64,000 bases of DNA, taken from Salinisphaera sp963835375 (GTDB lineage: Bacteria; Pseudomonadota; Gammaproteobacteria; Nevskiales; Salinisphaeraceae). Shown one piece after another: positions 41,378 to 51,242 of this stretch. Each line of letters starts with the position of its first letter. Within the stretch, counting starts at the first letter, position 1. Below the pieces are notes generated by a model. It worked only from the letters and a program-made list of their open reading frames with translations, searched no databases and had not been told where the DNA came from. The position numbers and the translations under genes were made by a program. Where the stretch lies: assembly GCA_963835375.1 (NCBI GenBank), contig CAWIGB010000011.1, positions 142,806-206,805 of the forward strand. Direction: 5' to 3'.

Positions 41378-41463
41378 ACTCCCTCGAAGCGGATTGAACC
41401 GGGCGTTTTGCCCTTGGTAGCGCAGCCGTTCAACGGCCACATCGATCACCCGTTCGAGGGAGT
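41378..41463 (-). promoter_or_regulatory. Structured porin 5' leader that can hide the ribosome-binding site
   Basis: An 11-bp perfect inverted repeat, ACTCCCTCGAA at 41453-41463 and TTCGAGGGAGT at 41378-41388 (minus strand), encloses 64 nt. The proximal arm contains the porin Shine-Dalgarno (GAGGGAG). Inside lie two small hairpins, GCCGTT-G-AACGGC and GGGC-AAAAC-GCCC, giving a multibranch fold. Pairing would block translation, so this may be a riboregulator or thermosensor. Confidence 0.5.
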
Positions 41464-41529
41464 TGTCCATTCATGACGCGCAATCACACGAATGCAAACC
41501 AAACCCGCCCCGAACCGGACGACGGCCCA

Positions 41530-41563
41530 ATTAAACACCGCGCCTATGACCGTTTTATTGCAT
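41530..41563 (-). promoter_or_regulatory. PHO-box-like promoter of the porin
   Basis: Minus strand: ATGCAAT-AAAA-CGGTCAT (41546-41563). The second half matches CTGTCAT at six of seven positions and the first half at four. A 10-base spacer and the -10 TTTAAT (41530-41535) follow, the same geometry as the pstS promoter. Weaker than the other sites. Confidence 0.55.
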
Positions 41564-41710
41564 TTACGGAAAATTACGCTCGGCCGGACGAACCGCGGGC
41601 GAAGCAGCGACGAGGCCGCGTTTCGGAAAGTCCTGCAGATCGAGTCGTAAGGGTGCGAACGGCAACCGGGCAGCCGCCGCAGCGGCCGGAGGGCCGCACG
41701 CCGTGTCGCC

Positions 41711-43037
41711 TTATGCCGCGTCGGCACCCACCAGGCGTTGATGCGGGAATATGCAGCGGAATGTGGTGCCGCGGCCGAGTTCACTGTCGATCTGCAACTC
41801 GGCTTCGTGATGCTCGAGGCTGTGTTTGACGATCGCCAGGCCAAGACCCGTGCCGCCGTCCGAGGAACTGCGCCCGGAGTCGATCCGGTAGAAGCGTTCG
41901 GTGAGCCTGGGCAGGTGCTCCGACGCAATCCGGGGCCGTCGTCGCTCACGGCGAGCTGCGCCGAGCCATGAGCGTCCCGCCACCGCACGACGACATGCCC
42001 GCCTGCGGGCGTATAGCGCAACGCATTGGCCACCAGATTCGAGACTACGCTCTCAATCTCGGCCGGACGGCCGAAAAGAGAAAGTCCGGGCTGCAGATCC
42101 AGTTCGATCCGGTGACGGCCCTCGTCCGACTTGCGGTAATCCTCCGGAAGCGCCCGATGAGCGCCGGCATGTCGACGGTTTCCTGTGCCTGGGCGAGACC
42201 TTCGCTTTCCAGCCGGGCCAGACGCAGCAGGCTGTTGATGATGCGACCCATCCGCGCCGACTGGGCATCCATCTCGCGGATGGGCGTGCGCCACGAGGCC
42301 AGCACCCCGGCATCGTCCGCTTCCTCGGTCATCATTTCCAGATACCCGCGCAGCACGGTCAACGGGGTACGCAGTTCGTGCGAGGCGTTCGCCACGAAGT
42401 CGCGGCGTGTCGATTCGAGCCGCTTCTGCTCGCTGATATCCCGCGCGATGAGCAAGCGCTGGCCATCGCCATAAGGCACGATGCGCAACGACAGCGTGTC
42501 GGTATCGTTGGCCGGCGACGGCACTTCGAGTGGCGCCCCGACCTGGTCGGCACTGGCCAGAAATGCGGCGAAGCGCGGGTGACGCAGCAGATTGACGATG
42601 CGCTGACCGTTGTCCTGCCCGGCCCTGAGCGCCAGCAGCGCCGCGGCTGCATTGTTGAACCAGACGATACGCCCACGCCCGTCGATGACGACCGCGCCGT
42701 CCGGCAGGGCCGCGGTGGAGGCCTGGAACTCGCCGACGATGCTCTTGAGCCGTTTCTTGCGTCGGCGGTTACGCTGCTTGAGGCGATACAGCTCGGTATA
42801 GATCTCCTGCCACACGCCGAAGCCCTCGCGGGGTTCGATTCGCGGCTGCGCCAGCCACCGGTGCAGCTGGTACGCGAATACCAGATGCCCCGAGGTATAG
42901 ATCGCGAGGGCGATGAGCAGCGCCAACGTGACATGATCGAGCAGCAGCCCGATCGCGGCAGCCGCGACCAGCCACGCGACGAGCCGCAGACCGGCCATCC
43001 ACCAGATTCGGCGTACTTCATTGGCCGGTGCATCCAT
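41711..43037 (-). CDS. phoR: Phosphate sensor histidine kinase PhoR (frame breaks)
   Basis: Membrane-bound kinase of about 440 residues. It has two N-terminal hydrophobic segments (LVAWLVAAAAIGLLL, LALLIALAIYTSGHLVF), a charged linker, and a PAS domain (DGAVVIDGRGRIVWFNNAAAALL). The H-box is FVANASHELRTPLTVLRGYLE, the N-box NALRYTPAGGH, and the G-boxes DDGPG and GTGLGLAIVKH. Frame breaks occur near 42150 and 41935. It starts nine bases after phoB and completes the two-component system with it. Confidence 0.93.
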
Positions 43038-43046
43038 GCGGGAAGG

Positions 43047-43742
43047 CTACACCGAACGGCTCGAAAAGCGGTAGCCACTGCCCCGCACGGTCTGGATGAA
43101 GCCGTCGAAGCCGTGCGGCGCCAGCGCCTTGCGCAGGCGACGGATATGCACGTCGACCGTACGCTCCTCGACATAGACATTCTGGCCCCAGACCCGGTCG
43201 AGCATCTGCTCGCGCGAATACACCCGCTCTGGATTGCTCATGAAAAAACGCAGCAACCGATACTCCGTGGGCCCCAGCTTGACCGACGAGTCGCCGACCG
43301 AAACACGCTGGCTCGCCGCATCGAGCGTCAGCCCGTCGAGCTCCAGTGTCTCGTCCTCGCCGCCCGGCAGGCTCCGGCGCAGCACCGCACGCACCCGGGC
43401 CACAAGTTCGGATGACGAAAACGGCTTGGTCACATAGTCGTCCGCGCCCAGGTTGAGGCCGCGCACACGTTCGTTCTCGTCGACGCGCGCGGTGACCAGA
43501 ATGATCGGCAGGTTTTCGGTCAGCTCGTCGCGACGCCATTCACGCGCGAGTTCCATGCCCGATACCCCGGGCAGCATCCAGTCGAGCAACACCAGATCCG
43601 GGCCGACGTTCGGCCACCGCTAGGCGCGCGGCCTGAGCGTCCGGCGCTTCGGCTACCGAAAAGTCGGAGCGCTCCAGCGCGAACCGGATCATGTCGCGGA
43701 TCGGGGCTTCGTCCTCGACGACAAGTAGTGCTTGCGAGACAT
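43047..43742 (-). CDS. phoB: Phosphate regulon response regulator PhoB (5' frame breaks)
   Basis: OmpR-family regulator of 231 residues. The receiver includes LLVVEDEAPIRDMIRFALE (in a shifted frame), the phosphoacceptor Asp in LVLLDWMLPG, VTARVDENERVRGLNLGADDYVTKPF, and the winged-helix DNA-binding domain LGPTEYRLLRFFMSNPERVYSREQMLDRVWG with HIRRLRKAL. Breaks lie near 43725 and 43610. ATG 43742 is the likely start. A PHO box upstream indicates autoregulation. Confidence 0.94.
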
Positions 43743-43787
43743 GGCAGGAATATCACATCGGAACTTGTGGCGATGTTATAGCGGCTG

Positions 43788-43805
43788 ATGACAGCTGTAT
43801 GACAC
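43788..43805 (-). promoter_or_regulatory. PHO box of phoBR
   Basis: Minus strand: GTGTCAT-ACAG-CTGTCAT, the best match in the window to the PhoB consensus. A -10-like TATAAC follows after seven bases. It lies 46 bp upstream of the phoB ATG, in the gap after pepN. Confidence 0.9.
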
Positions 43806-43831
43806 GCCTGTTCGGCCGAACCCGCAACCGC

Positions 43832-46445
43832 TCAGGCCGCCTCGGCCCCAAGGCCGGCATCGACGATCTCGCGGGTGTTGTCGGAGAGCTCGGCGTCGCC
43901 GACCCGCGCCAGGGCCTACGCATCCCCGATGCATAGGGCTCGGCGTAGCGACGCCACGGCGCCAGCAAACCGGCCAGCGCCGCCGCGAGCTGTGGGTTGA
44001 GCCCGTCGAGACGCAGGATCTCGTCGGCCACGAGCGCGTAGCCGGCCCGATCGTCGCGATGGAACCCGAGCGGGTTGCCGCGGACAAAGCCGCCAACCAG
44101 GGAGCGGACACGGTTGGGATTGTTGAAGTCGAAACGCGTATCTCCCAGCAGATCACGTACCCGTGCGACCGCATCGCCGTCCTCGGTCGCGGCCTGCAGA
44201 CGCAGCCATTTGTCCATGACCAGCGGGTAATCGGCGAACCGGCGTGCAAAATCGGCACGTACGGCATCGCGGTCGTCGCCCGGCATGTCCTGCAGCGCGT
44301 TGATAGCGGCCATGCGATCGGTCATGTTGTCGGCCGCGTCGTATACCCGATGCGCGCGCTCACGGATCGCCGGCGTATCCAGGCACGACAAGTAATCGAG
44401 CGCCGTGGCGAACACGCGACGACGACCCGCCGATTCCTGATCGAAAACGTAACCGGCCACCGGCGCGTGCGTATCCGCGAGCTGGTTCATCCCGCTCTCG
44501 AAACGGGTGGCGATCTCGCGTTTGACGTGGCGACGCGCCATTTCCACCGCGACCACATCGATCGCCTCGAACGCCTCGCCGATCTGGGTCGCGCTCGGCA
44601 GGCTCAGCATTTCGGCGAGCAACGCAAGGTCCTGCGGCGGCTCCGCGAGCAACGCCGCGATGGCCATGATCATGCCATCGCCAAGTACGGGCATCGGCGC
44701 ATCGTTCTGATACGCGGTGACCGCCGCGGTGAGTGTGGCCATGTACAGGCTCTGTGCGGCATCCCAGCGCGATACAGGGTCCGAATCGTGCGCCATCAGG
44801 CGGACGAGCGCGGATTCAGGCTGGTCGAACTCCAGACGGACCGGGGCTGTCAGCCCGCGCAGTACCGAAACCGTCGGCGACGAGGCTAGATCGCCGAACA
44901 CGAACGTGTCGCGTTGCTCGGTCAGGCGCACGATCTCGGGCGCGCGCAGCACGTTGCCGGCATCGTCGAACAAGGCCACGGCGACCGGTATATCGAAGTT
45001 CGGCTTGTGCTCCTGGCCCGGTGTGGCCGGCGTGGCCTGGGCCATCTCAAGGCTGAGCCGCCCCTCGGCGAAGCTCGAGGCAACCCGCAACCGCGGAGTT
45101 CCGGCGAAGGCGTACCAATGACGGAACTGGGCGAGATCCAGTCCGGTGGACTCCTCGATGGCCAGCACGAAATCCTCGATGGTGACGGCTTGCCCGTCGT
45201 GCTTGTCCAGATAATGCTTGACCGCCGTGGTGAAGGCTTCCCGCCCGGCCATCTGCGCCATCATGCGGATCAACTCGGCGCCTTTTTCGTACACGGTGAT
45301 GGTGTAGAAATTGTTCATTTCCACGTACGATTCGGGCCGCACGGGATGCGCACGCGGGCCGGCGTCCTCGGGAAACTGCACGTCGCGGATCATCCGCACC
45401 TGCTCGATACGAGTCACGCCGGGCGAGCCGTGATCGATGGCGAACTGATGTTCGCGATACACCGTGAGCCCTTCCTTGAGCGACAGCTGGAACCAGTCGC
45501 GACAGGTCACGCGGTTGCCGGTGTAGTTGTGGAAGTATTCGTGTGCCACGACATCGCGTACACGCGCGAAATCGGCATCCGTGGCGGTGTCCTGATGGGC
45601 GAAGATACAGGCCGTGTTGAAGATGTTGAGGCTCTTGTTCTCCATCGCGCCCATGTTGAAGCTGCCCACGGCCACGATCACGAAGGAATCGAGATCATAT
45701 TCCAGTCCGTAGGTCGCCTCGTCCCAGGCCATCGAGTCCTTGAGCGAGGCCATGGCGTGATGACACTGATCCTCGTTGCCATGCTCGGTATACAGCGCAA
45801 GCGCCACGCTCCGGTCGGAGGCGGTCTTGAAGGTATCGCGGATCACTCCCAGATCGCCGGCAACCAGCGCGAACAGGTAGCACGGCTTGGCGAAGGGGTC
45901 TTCATAGACGGCATAGTGCCGCCCTTCCCCGGCTTCGCCGGATTCGATGCAGTTGCCGTTGGACAACAGCACCGGATAGCGGGACGCATCGGCCTCCACG
46001 CGCGTGGTATAGCGCGACATCACGTCCGGCCGGTCCGGAAAGTACGTGATCCTCGAGAACCCGGTGGCCTCGCACTGCGTGCATAGAATCGAGCCCGAGC
46101 GATACAGCCCCTCGAGCGAGAGGTTGCGGTCCGGGTCGATCTCGGTGACGACCGTGAGCGTGAAGCGATCCGGCAGGTCGTCAGCCACAGCCCCGTGTCC
46201 GTGACTTCCAACGCCTCATCGGCGACAGGTTCGTCATTGACCGCGATGCTTACCAGCCGCAGGTCGCGACCATCGAGCCACCAGCGGCCACCGCCACCGA
46301 TGAGCTGCGGATTGCGGCGGACCGCGTGGCGCGCCGTGACACGGGTGGCGTTGTCGCGGATATCGAAATCCAGGTCGACGCGGTCGATCAGGTGGATCGG
46401 CGCCTGGTAGTCGCCGCGGTACTTGCGCTGTGGGGTGCCGGTCAT
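43832..46445 (-). CDS. pepN: Aminopeptidase N (M1 family; two frame breaks)
   Basis: Zinc aminopeptidase of about 870 residues. Key motifs are VGSFNMGAMENKSLN (substrate-binding GAMEN) and VVAHEYFHNYTGNRVTCRDWFQLSLKEGL (HEXXH zinc site with the distal Glu), followed by the DUF3458/ARM-type C-terminal domains (PVSRWDAAQSLY, LMDKWLRLQA-like region). The start at ATG 46445 gives MTGTPQRKYRGDYQAP, the usual PepN N-terminus. The frame breaks near 46190, and near 43925, where the true end ALARVGDAELSDNTREIVDA stops at 43832. It ends 90 bp before phoB and is not obviously part of the phosphate regulon. Confidence 0.95.
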
Positions 46446-46718
46446 CGAGTGTCCTTCGAGAAAGATGGAATGCGTGACCCGGGGCGGGTCGCGATCGGGG
46501 CCGTGTCCCGCCTCGCCGCCCCCGATCGCCGCAGGCGCGCGGCGCCTGTGTGATTCAATTTACAGACAACGCCAGGTCTCGCGACCCGCGTTCTCACAAA
46601 GACAATACGCCGCGATCCAGTGAAACAGCACGCCCGGGCCGAAGCGATGCATTGTGCGCGGCTATTCTTGCTTGCGACAAGACAGCGCCCGGCAGAATTG
46701 CGCGCGGCACGTCATGCA

Positions 46719-47840
46719 CTAACGGCGGCGCAGCACAACACTGCCGGCGGAATAGCCCGCGCCAAACCCGCACAGCACACCGATATCGCCGCTCGCCAGA
46801 TCGTTGGAGAATTTATGAAACACGATGACCGGAGAGGCGGAACTCGTATTGCCGTATTCCGCAAGCACCGAGGGCATCTCACCGTTTTCGGGCGCCCGCC
46901 CGAGCACGCGCTTGGCGATCAGCGTGTTCATGTTGATGTTCGCCTGGTGCAGCCACAACCGCTTCAGATCGCTCGCCGCGAGATCGTGCTCACCGACATG
47001 GTCGACGATCATCTCCGCCACCATCGGGCCGACTTCCTTGAACACGCGGCGCCCGTTCTGGACGAACAGCCGGTCCGCGTCGGATCGCGGTTCGATCTCG
47101 CTACGATTGAGGAAACCGAAATTGTTGCGGATGTTGTTGGAAAAACGCGTCGACAAACGCGTACCCAGCACATCGAAACCGGTCCCGGCCGGCGCGTCGT
47201 CGGCATGTTCGAGCAGCGCCGCCGTACAGACATCGCCGAAAATGAAATGGCTGTCGCGATCGCGGAAATTCAGGTGTGCTGAACAGATCTCCGGGTTGAC
47301 CATGAGCACGCGCCGTGCGCTGCCCGAATTGATCATGTCGGCCGCGGTCTGAATGCCGAACGCCGCCGACGCACAGGCCACGTTCAGGTCGAAGCCGTAG
47401 AGACCGCCACCGAGAAAGTGCTGCACTTCCACCGCCAGCGCCGGATAAGGCCGCGGCAGATTGGAACAGGCCACGAGAATGGCATCGATGTCCTGGCCGC
47501 TGCGCCCGGCGGCGTCAAGACATGGCTCGATCGCCGCCAGCGCCATCTCGCACTGGATCGAGGGTTCGTCGTTGCCACGCGTACGAATGCGTGGGTGCAT
47601 CACTTCCGGATCGAGGATGCCGGCCTTGTCCACCACGTAGCGACTCTGGATACCGGAGGCCTTGGTAATGAATTCGCTGTTGGAGTGTGACAACGGCGCC
47701 ACGCGGCCGGCCGCGATGTCGTCGGCATGCTCGGCGTTGTGGATATCCACATAGGCGTTGAAAGACGCCACGAGTTCATCGTTGGAAATCGCCTCGGGCG
47801 GCGTATACAGCCCGGAGGCCGTTAGAACGACATTGCTCAC
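46719..47840 (-). CDS. Beta-ketoacyl-ACP synthase III-like enzyme (FabH2 type)
   Basis: Thiolase-fold condensing enzyme of 373 residues, intact. The Cys-His-Asn triad is visible in NVACASAAFG, LWLHQANINM and YGNTSSAS. Length and N-terminus (SNVVLTASGLYTPPEAISNDELVASFN) resemble the Pseudomonas FabH paralogue PA3286, which feeds octanoyl-CoA into fatty-acid synthesis. It is longer than housekeeping FabH. The GTG start at 47840 has an AGGAG site. It stands alone between pepN and a hydrolase; the gap to pepN (46446-46718) holds nothing recognisable. Confidence 0.85.
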   Translation of the reverse strand: MSNVVLTASGLYTPPEAISNDELVASFNAYVDIHNAEHADDIAAGRVAPLSHSNSEFITKASGIQSRYVVDKAGILDPEVMHPRIRTRGNDEPSIQCEMALAAIEPCLDAAGRSGQDIDAILVACSNLPRPYPALAVEVQHFLGGGLYGFDLNVACASAAFGIQTAADMINSGSARRVLMVNPEICSAHLNFRDRDSHFIFGDVCTAALLEHADDAPAGTGFDVLGTRLSTRFSNNIRNNFGFLNRSEIEPRSDADRLFVQNGRRVFKEVGPMVAEMIVDHVGEHDLAASDLKRLWLHQANINMNTLIAKRVLGRAPENGEMPSVLAEYGNTSSASPVIVFHKFSNDLASGDIGVLCGFGAGYSAGSVVLRRR

Positions 47841-48031
47841 CGCAACTCCTGATCTCGATGGTTCGGCCATAGCCGATTCTGGCCCGCCGGGACGGCCGCC
47901 ACAACCGGCAGGCCCGCAAAGACGCTCGCAGCGGCCTGACGGGCGTGGGCGATGCGCGACGAGATGGATCGCCTGCGCCGCGCGCGACCCGATCGCGCGC
48001 AATGCAAGCGCCCGGCACCACACGTTGCGTT

Positions 48032-49471
48032 TCAGGCATGCATGCCGCACTCGGCCAGCGCGCGATCAATGAACGGCCCGACATCCACTTCGTGGCGCAC
48101 CGACAGATGCGAGCCGTCGTACCACTGCAAGGCGGGCTCCTCCCAATGGCGCCATAGTGCGAGCGGCTGCTCCGGCGCAATCAGCTGGTCGGCGGTGGCG
48201 GCGAAGATATAGCGCCGGTCGCGAGGCACGCGTGGCGCGGCCACCAATGGCGAAACCGCCGCCAGCCGTTCGCCCACAGCCGCGGCGCTCAAACCGCGCG
48301 CTTCGAGGTAATGGGCATGCGCGGTCGGCAGGTGCTGCCAGAGTGTCGCCGGAATGTCGGTCATCGGAATGCCGGCGATCACACAGGCCAGCTCCGGCTC
48401 GTGCGCGGCCAGCAACGCGGCATGATAGCCGCCGAGGCTGTAACCGAGCACGCCGATCCGCGCCTGGGGATCGATCGTCCGAATCCAGGCAATGCAACTG
48501 CGCAGGTCGATCAGCGACTGCGCCTGTGCATGCAGCAGATCGGCAAGCGGGCCGTCCAGAAACAGCCCGCCGGTCAGCGGCGTGGCGCGCCGTACGCCGT
48601 GCAACGGCAGAATCGGCATGACCACATTCAGGCCCAGCTTCTTGTACAGACGGCCGACATCGAACAACTGGAAGTCGAGCCCGGCCACCCCCATGCGATA
48701 ACCATGCACACACAACAGCCAGGGCCGCCCCCTGCCTTCGCCGTGGCGCAGGATGCGAGCGGCCATCTGCCGGTTGTCGGCATGACCCTGCCAGCGCGCG
48801 ATCCCCGGCAGCGCCGGATCGGGGGTATAGCGTGACGGCGCGGTCAGCCATTCGTAGTCCACACCGAACGTGCGTTTGCGTTCGATGCGCGGCGAGTCGA
48901 AGGTGGCGACCGGTCCGTGCAATCGCTCCGGACAGCCCTGCCAGTCGCGCTCGGCAGAGACGTCGCCTATCGCATTCAATTCCGCTATAGCGGTGTCCAC
49001 CGCGGTTCCGCGCGGCACGCGGGCGCAGTTGATGAAGAACCCGAGCAACGCCGCATCGCTGGCCATCTTGGCCAGCAGCTTGAGTTGGGTGGTAGGCGGA
49101 GATACTTCGGCCGGCACCGGATGCTGGATACGCAGCGCCCAGCCCGCGATCACGAACGTGACGGCGCCACCGAGGGTCAACGCGATACAGGCCCAGGCGC
49201 CCAGCCAGTAGCCGAGCACCAGCGCAAGAACAGAACTCACCGGGCCGGCCAGCGCCATGTGATAGCAAAGCTGCCGGTCGCCGGCCCACAGCAGTTGCCC
49301 TGCCCCGGCCGCAATCAACACCACACCGGGCAGCGTGCCCAGCACCGCCACCGCCCAGTTCGTCGGCCAGGCCGCGATCAACCACAGCAAGCCGATGCCG
49401 AGCACGATGGCGGCCGACTTGAATCGCCGCGGCTGCCAGCGCATCGGAGACGCTTCGCGCAAATGCTGCAT
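48032..49471 (-). CDS. Membrane-anchored alpha/beta-hydrolase
   Basis: A 479-residue protein. About five hydrophobic segments fill the first 150 residues (AAIVLGIGLLWLIAAW, VAVLGTLPGVVLIAAGAG, VSSVLALVLGYWLGAW). A C-terminal alpha/beta-hydrolase domain follows, with the nucleophile elbow GVLGYSLGGYHA, an oxyanion-side motif LLCVHGYRMG, and a late His in YDGSHLSVRHEVD. The function is unknown. It starts one base after the stop of the 104-residue membrane protein and is cotranscribed with it. Confidence 0.75.
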   Translation of the reverse strand: MQHLREASPMRWQPRRFKSAAIVLGIGLLWLIAAWPTNWAVAVLGTLPGVVLIAAGAGQLLWAGDRQLCYHMALAGPVSSVLALVLGYWLGAWACIALTLGGAVTFVIAGWALRIQHPVPAEVSPPTTQLKLLAKMASDAALLGFFINCARVPRGTAVDTAIAELNAIGDVSAERDWQGCPERLHGPVATFDSPRIERKRTFGVDYEWLTAPSRYTPDPALPGIARWQGHADNRQMAARILRHGEGRGRPWLLCVHGYRMGVAGLDFQLFDVGRLYKKLGLNVVMPILPLHGVRRATPLTGGLFLDGPLADLLHAQAQSLIDLRSCIAWIRTIDPQARIGVLGYSLGGYHAALLAAHEPELACVIAGIPMTDIPATLWQHLPTAHAHYLEARGLSAAAVGERLAAVSPLVAAPRVPRDRRYIFAATADQLIAPEQPLALWRHWEEPALQWYDGSHLSVRHEVDVGPFIDRALAECGMHA

Positions 49472-49472
49472 G

Positions 49473-49787
49473 TCAGCGGCTCGAAATGCCGTAGTAGAGC
49501 GCGATGATCACCGCGACCGCCAACGCGACCTCGGCAATCCAGAAGGCCGGGTGGCGTTTGTCCGTCAACCAGGTCGCAAGCGCGGCGAACACTGCGACTC
49601 CGACGCCCAGTTCGGTGGCGACCCAGATGTCGGTCAGGCCTCCGCCGTCATCGGCGACCTGCGGAAACGGCCAGATCAGAAGACAGATCACCGCACCAGC
49701 CAGGCTCGCCAGAACAGCCAGCGTCAGAATGGCCCAGTTGACGAACGACAGGAACTTCAGAATCCGACCTTGCGCCTTGCGCACCAT
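49473..49787 (-). CDS. Small integral membrane protein of unknown function
   Basis: A 104-residue protein with three hydrophobic segments (FVNWAILTLAVLASLAGAVICLLIW, ELGVGVAVFAALATWL, WIAEVALAVAVIIALYYG) and a basic N-terminus (MVRKAQGRILK). I do not recognise the family. It lies directly upstream of the membrane-anchored hydrolase, suggesting a joint role in the inner membrane. Confidence 0.65.
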   Translation of the reverse strand: MVRKAQGRILKFLSFVNWAILTLAVLASLAGAVICLLIWPFPQVADDGGGLTDIWVATELGVGVAVFAALATWLTDKRHPAFWIAEVALAVAVIIALYYGISSR

Positions 49788-49836
49788 GACATCGTCTCAT
49801 GGCATAGTAGCCCGCCATTCGAACGCCCGTCCATCG

Positions 49837-50363
49837 ATGAAGCCCAGTTCGGATTCCCCTCGCGTGGTCTTCGCCCACGGCAAGGAGAGCGGCCCCTGGG
49901 GGGCCAAAATCCAGCATCTTGCGGGGATCGCGGAAGCGTGCGGTTTCGTCGTGGAAAGCCCGGATTACCAGGGCATCGACGATCCGCGCGAGCGCGTCGC
50001 GCATCTGCTGGAGATCAAGCCCGCCGGCCGGCCGCTGGTGCTCGTCGGCTCCAGCATGGGCGCCTATGTCAGCGCCATGGCCTGCGCGGCACTCGCGCCG
50101 GATGCGCTGCTGCTCATGGCACCCGCTCTGTATCTGACGGCTATCCCGGTGATCCCAGCGATTGTCCGGCGGACACCGTGGTCATCCACGGCTGGCATGA
50201 CGATATCGTGCCCGTGGATGCGAGCATCACCTTCGCCCGGCCACGCGGCGCCGCGCTCCATCTGGTCGCTGACGGGCATCGGCTGACCGACAGCATCGAG
50301 TTCATCGGCCGGGTATTCGCCGACCAGCTCAAGCGGGTCAGCGCCCGGCTAAGAACGCCCTAG
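49837..50363 (+). CDS. Alpha/beta-hydrolase of the KANL3/Tex30-like family (one frame break)
   Basis: Small hydrolase of about 175 residues: VVFAHGKESGPWGAKIQHLA, VGSSMGAYVSAMAC (nucleophile elbow GSSMG), and after a shift near 50139 GYPGD, VVIHGWHDDIVPVDASITFA and DGHRLTDSIEFIG (acid and His). The family hydrolyses unknown esters. Its TAG stop shares the sequence CTAG with the stop of pstA2 on the other strand, so the two genes converge with a four-base overlap. Confidence 0.75.
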
Positions 50364-51239
50364 CTCTTATCCAGCCGGCTCAGAATGAGTCGTGATCCCA
50401 GCGTGATCGCCAGTGCAAAGAACGTGATCAGCAGCGCGGCCGCAAAAGCGAGCTGATGGGCCGACTCGAACGGTTCGTTGATGAACGACCAGATCACATA
50501 GGTCAGATAGCCCAGCGGCTCGTGGGTGAGATGACCGTTCCAGGTGTAGTTCGACCAGCCCACCGTATAGATCAGCGGCGCGGTTTCGCCCATCGACAAC
50601 GCCATCGCCAGCAACAGCCCGGTCAGTATGCGGCCGACACAACTGGGCAACAGCACGCGAAACACGACGACCGGCTCGGTAGCGCCCAGCGCATAGGCGG
50701 CCTCGCGCAGGCTTCCCGGCAAGGCCAGAAGCGCGAGCTCGGTGGTTCTCGCGATATAAGGCGTGATCATGATCGCCAGCGTGATCGCGCCGGCGAGCAC
50801 CGAAAAATGCCAGCCCAGCCGACCACCATCGTGATATAGCCGAACAGCCCCAGCACGATCGACGGAATACCAACCAGCACATCGGCCATGAATCGCACCA
50901 CGCTCGAAAACAGGCGTTCCTGCTTCTCCGCCATGTAGATGCCGGTGCCGATACCCATCGGCCCGGCGATAATCACCGAACCGGCGTGAGCAGAGCCGTG
51001 CCCTCGATCGCGTTGGCGAGTCCGCCCGACACGCCTTGGGTCGACTCGGTGAACAACTTGCCGTTCAACGCCGGAAATCCGCCGGCTGCGATTTCGAACA
51101 GGATATCGAGCAATGCGAATCCCAGCAGGACGAAAAAGCCGCCGCAGACGATCCAGCCCAGCACGCTGAATACGCGCCGGCGGTGGTAACGATACCGGGC
51201 CCTGCCTTCGAGTCGTGATTGCAAGACGGCCGCAGGCAT
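50360..51239 (-). CDS. Second phosphate ABC permease PstA (frame breaks)
   Basis: About 293 residues when joined. The N-terminus is MPAAVLQSRLEGRARYRYH with TM segment VLGWIVCGGFFVLLGFALL. After breaks near 50985 and 50812 it continues IYMAEKQERLFSSVVRFMADVLVGIPSIVLGLF and LREAAYALGATEPVVVFRVLLPS (EAA loop), then MALSMGETAPLIYTVGWSNY. The end is LGSRLILSRLDKS. It starts three bases after pstC2. No pstB follows; the next gene is on the other strand. Confidence 0.88.
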
Positions 51240-51242
51240 GGA

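Noticed and set aside
41371..41470. Upstream in-frame ATG at 41470 as the porin start
   Set aside because: It would place 33 residues before the signal peptide; ATG 41371 has the better ribosome-binding site.
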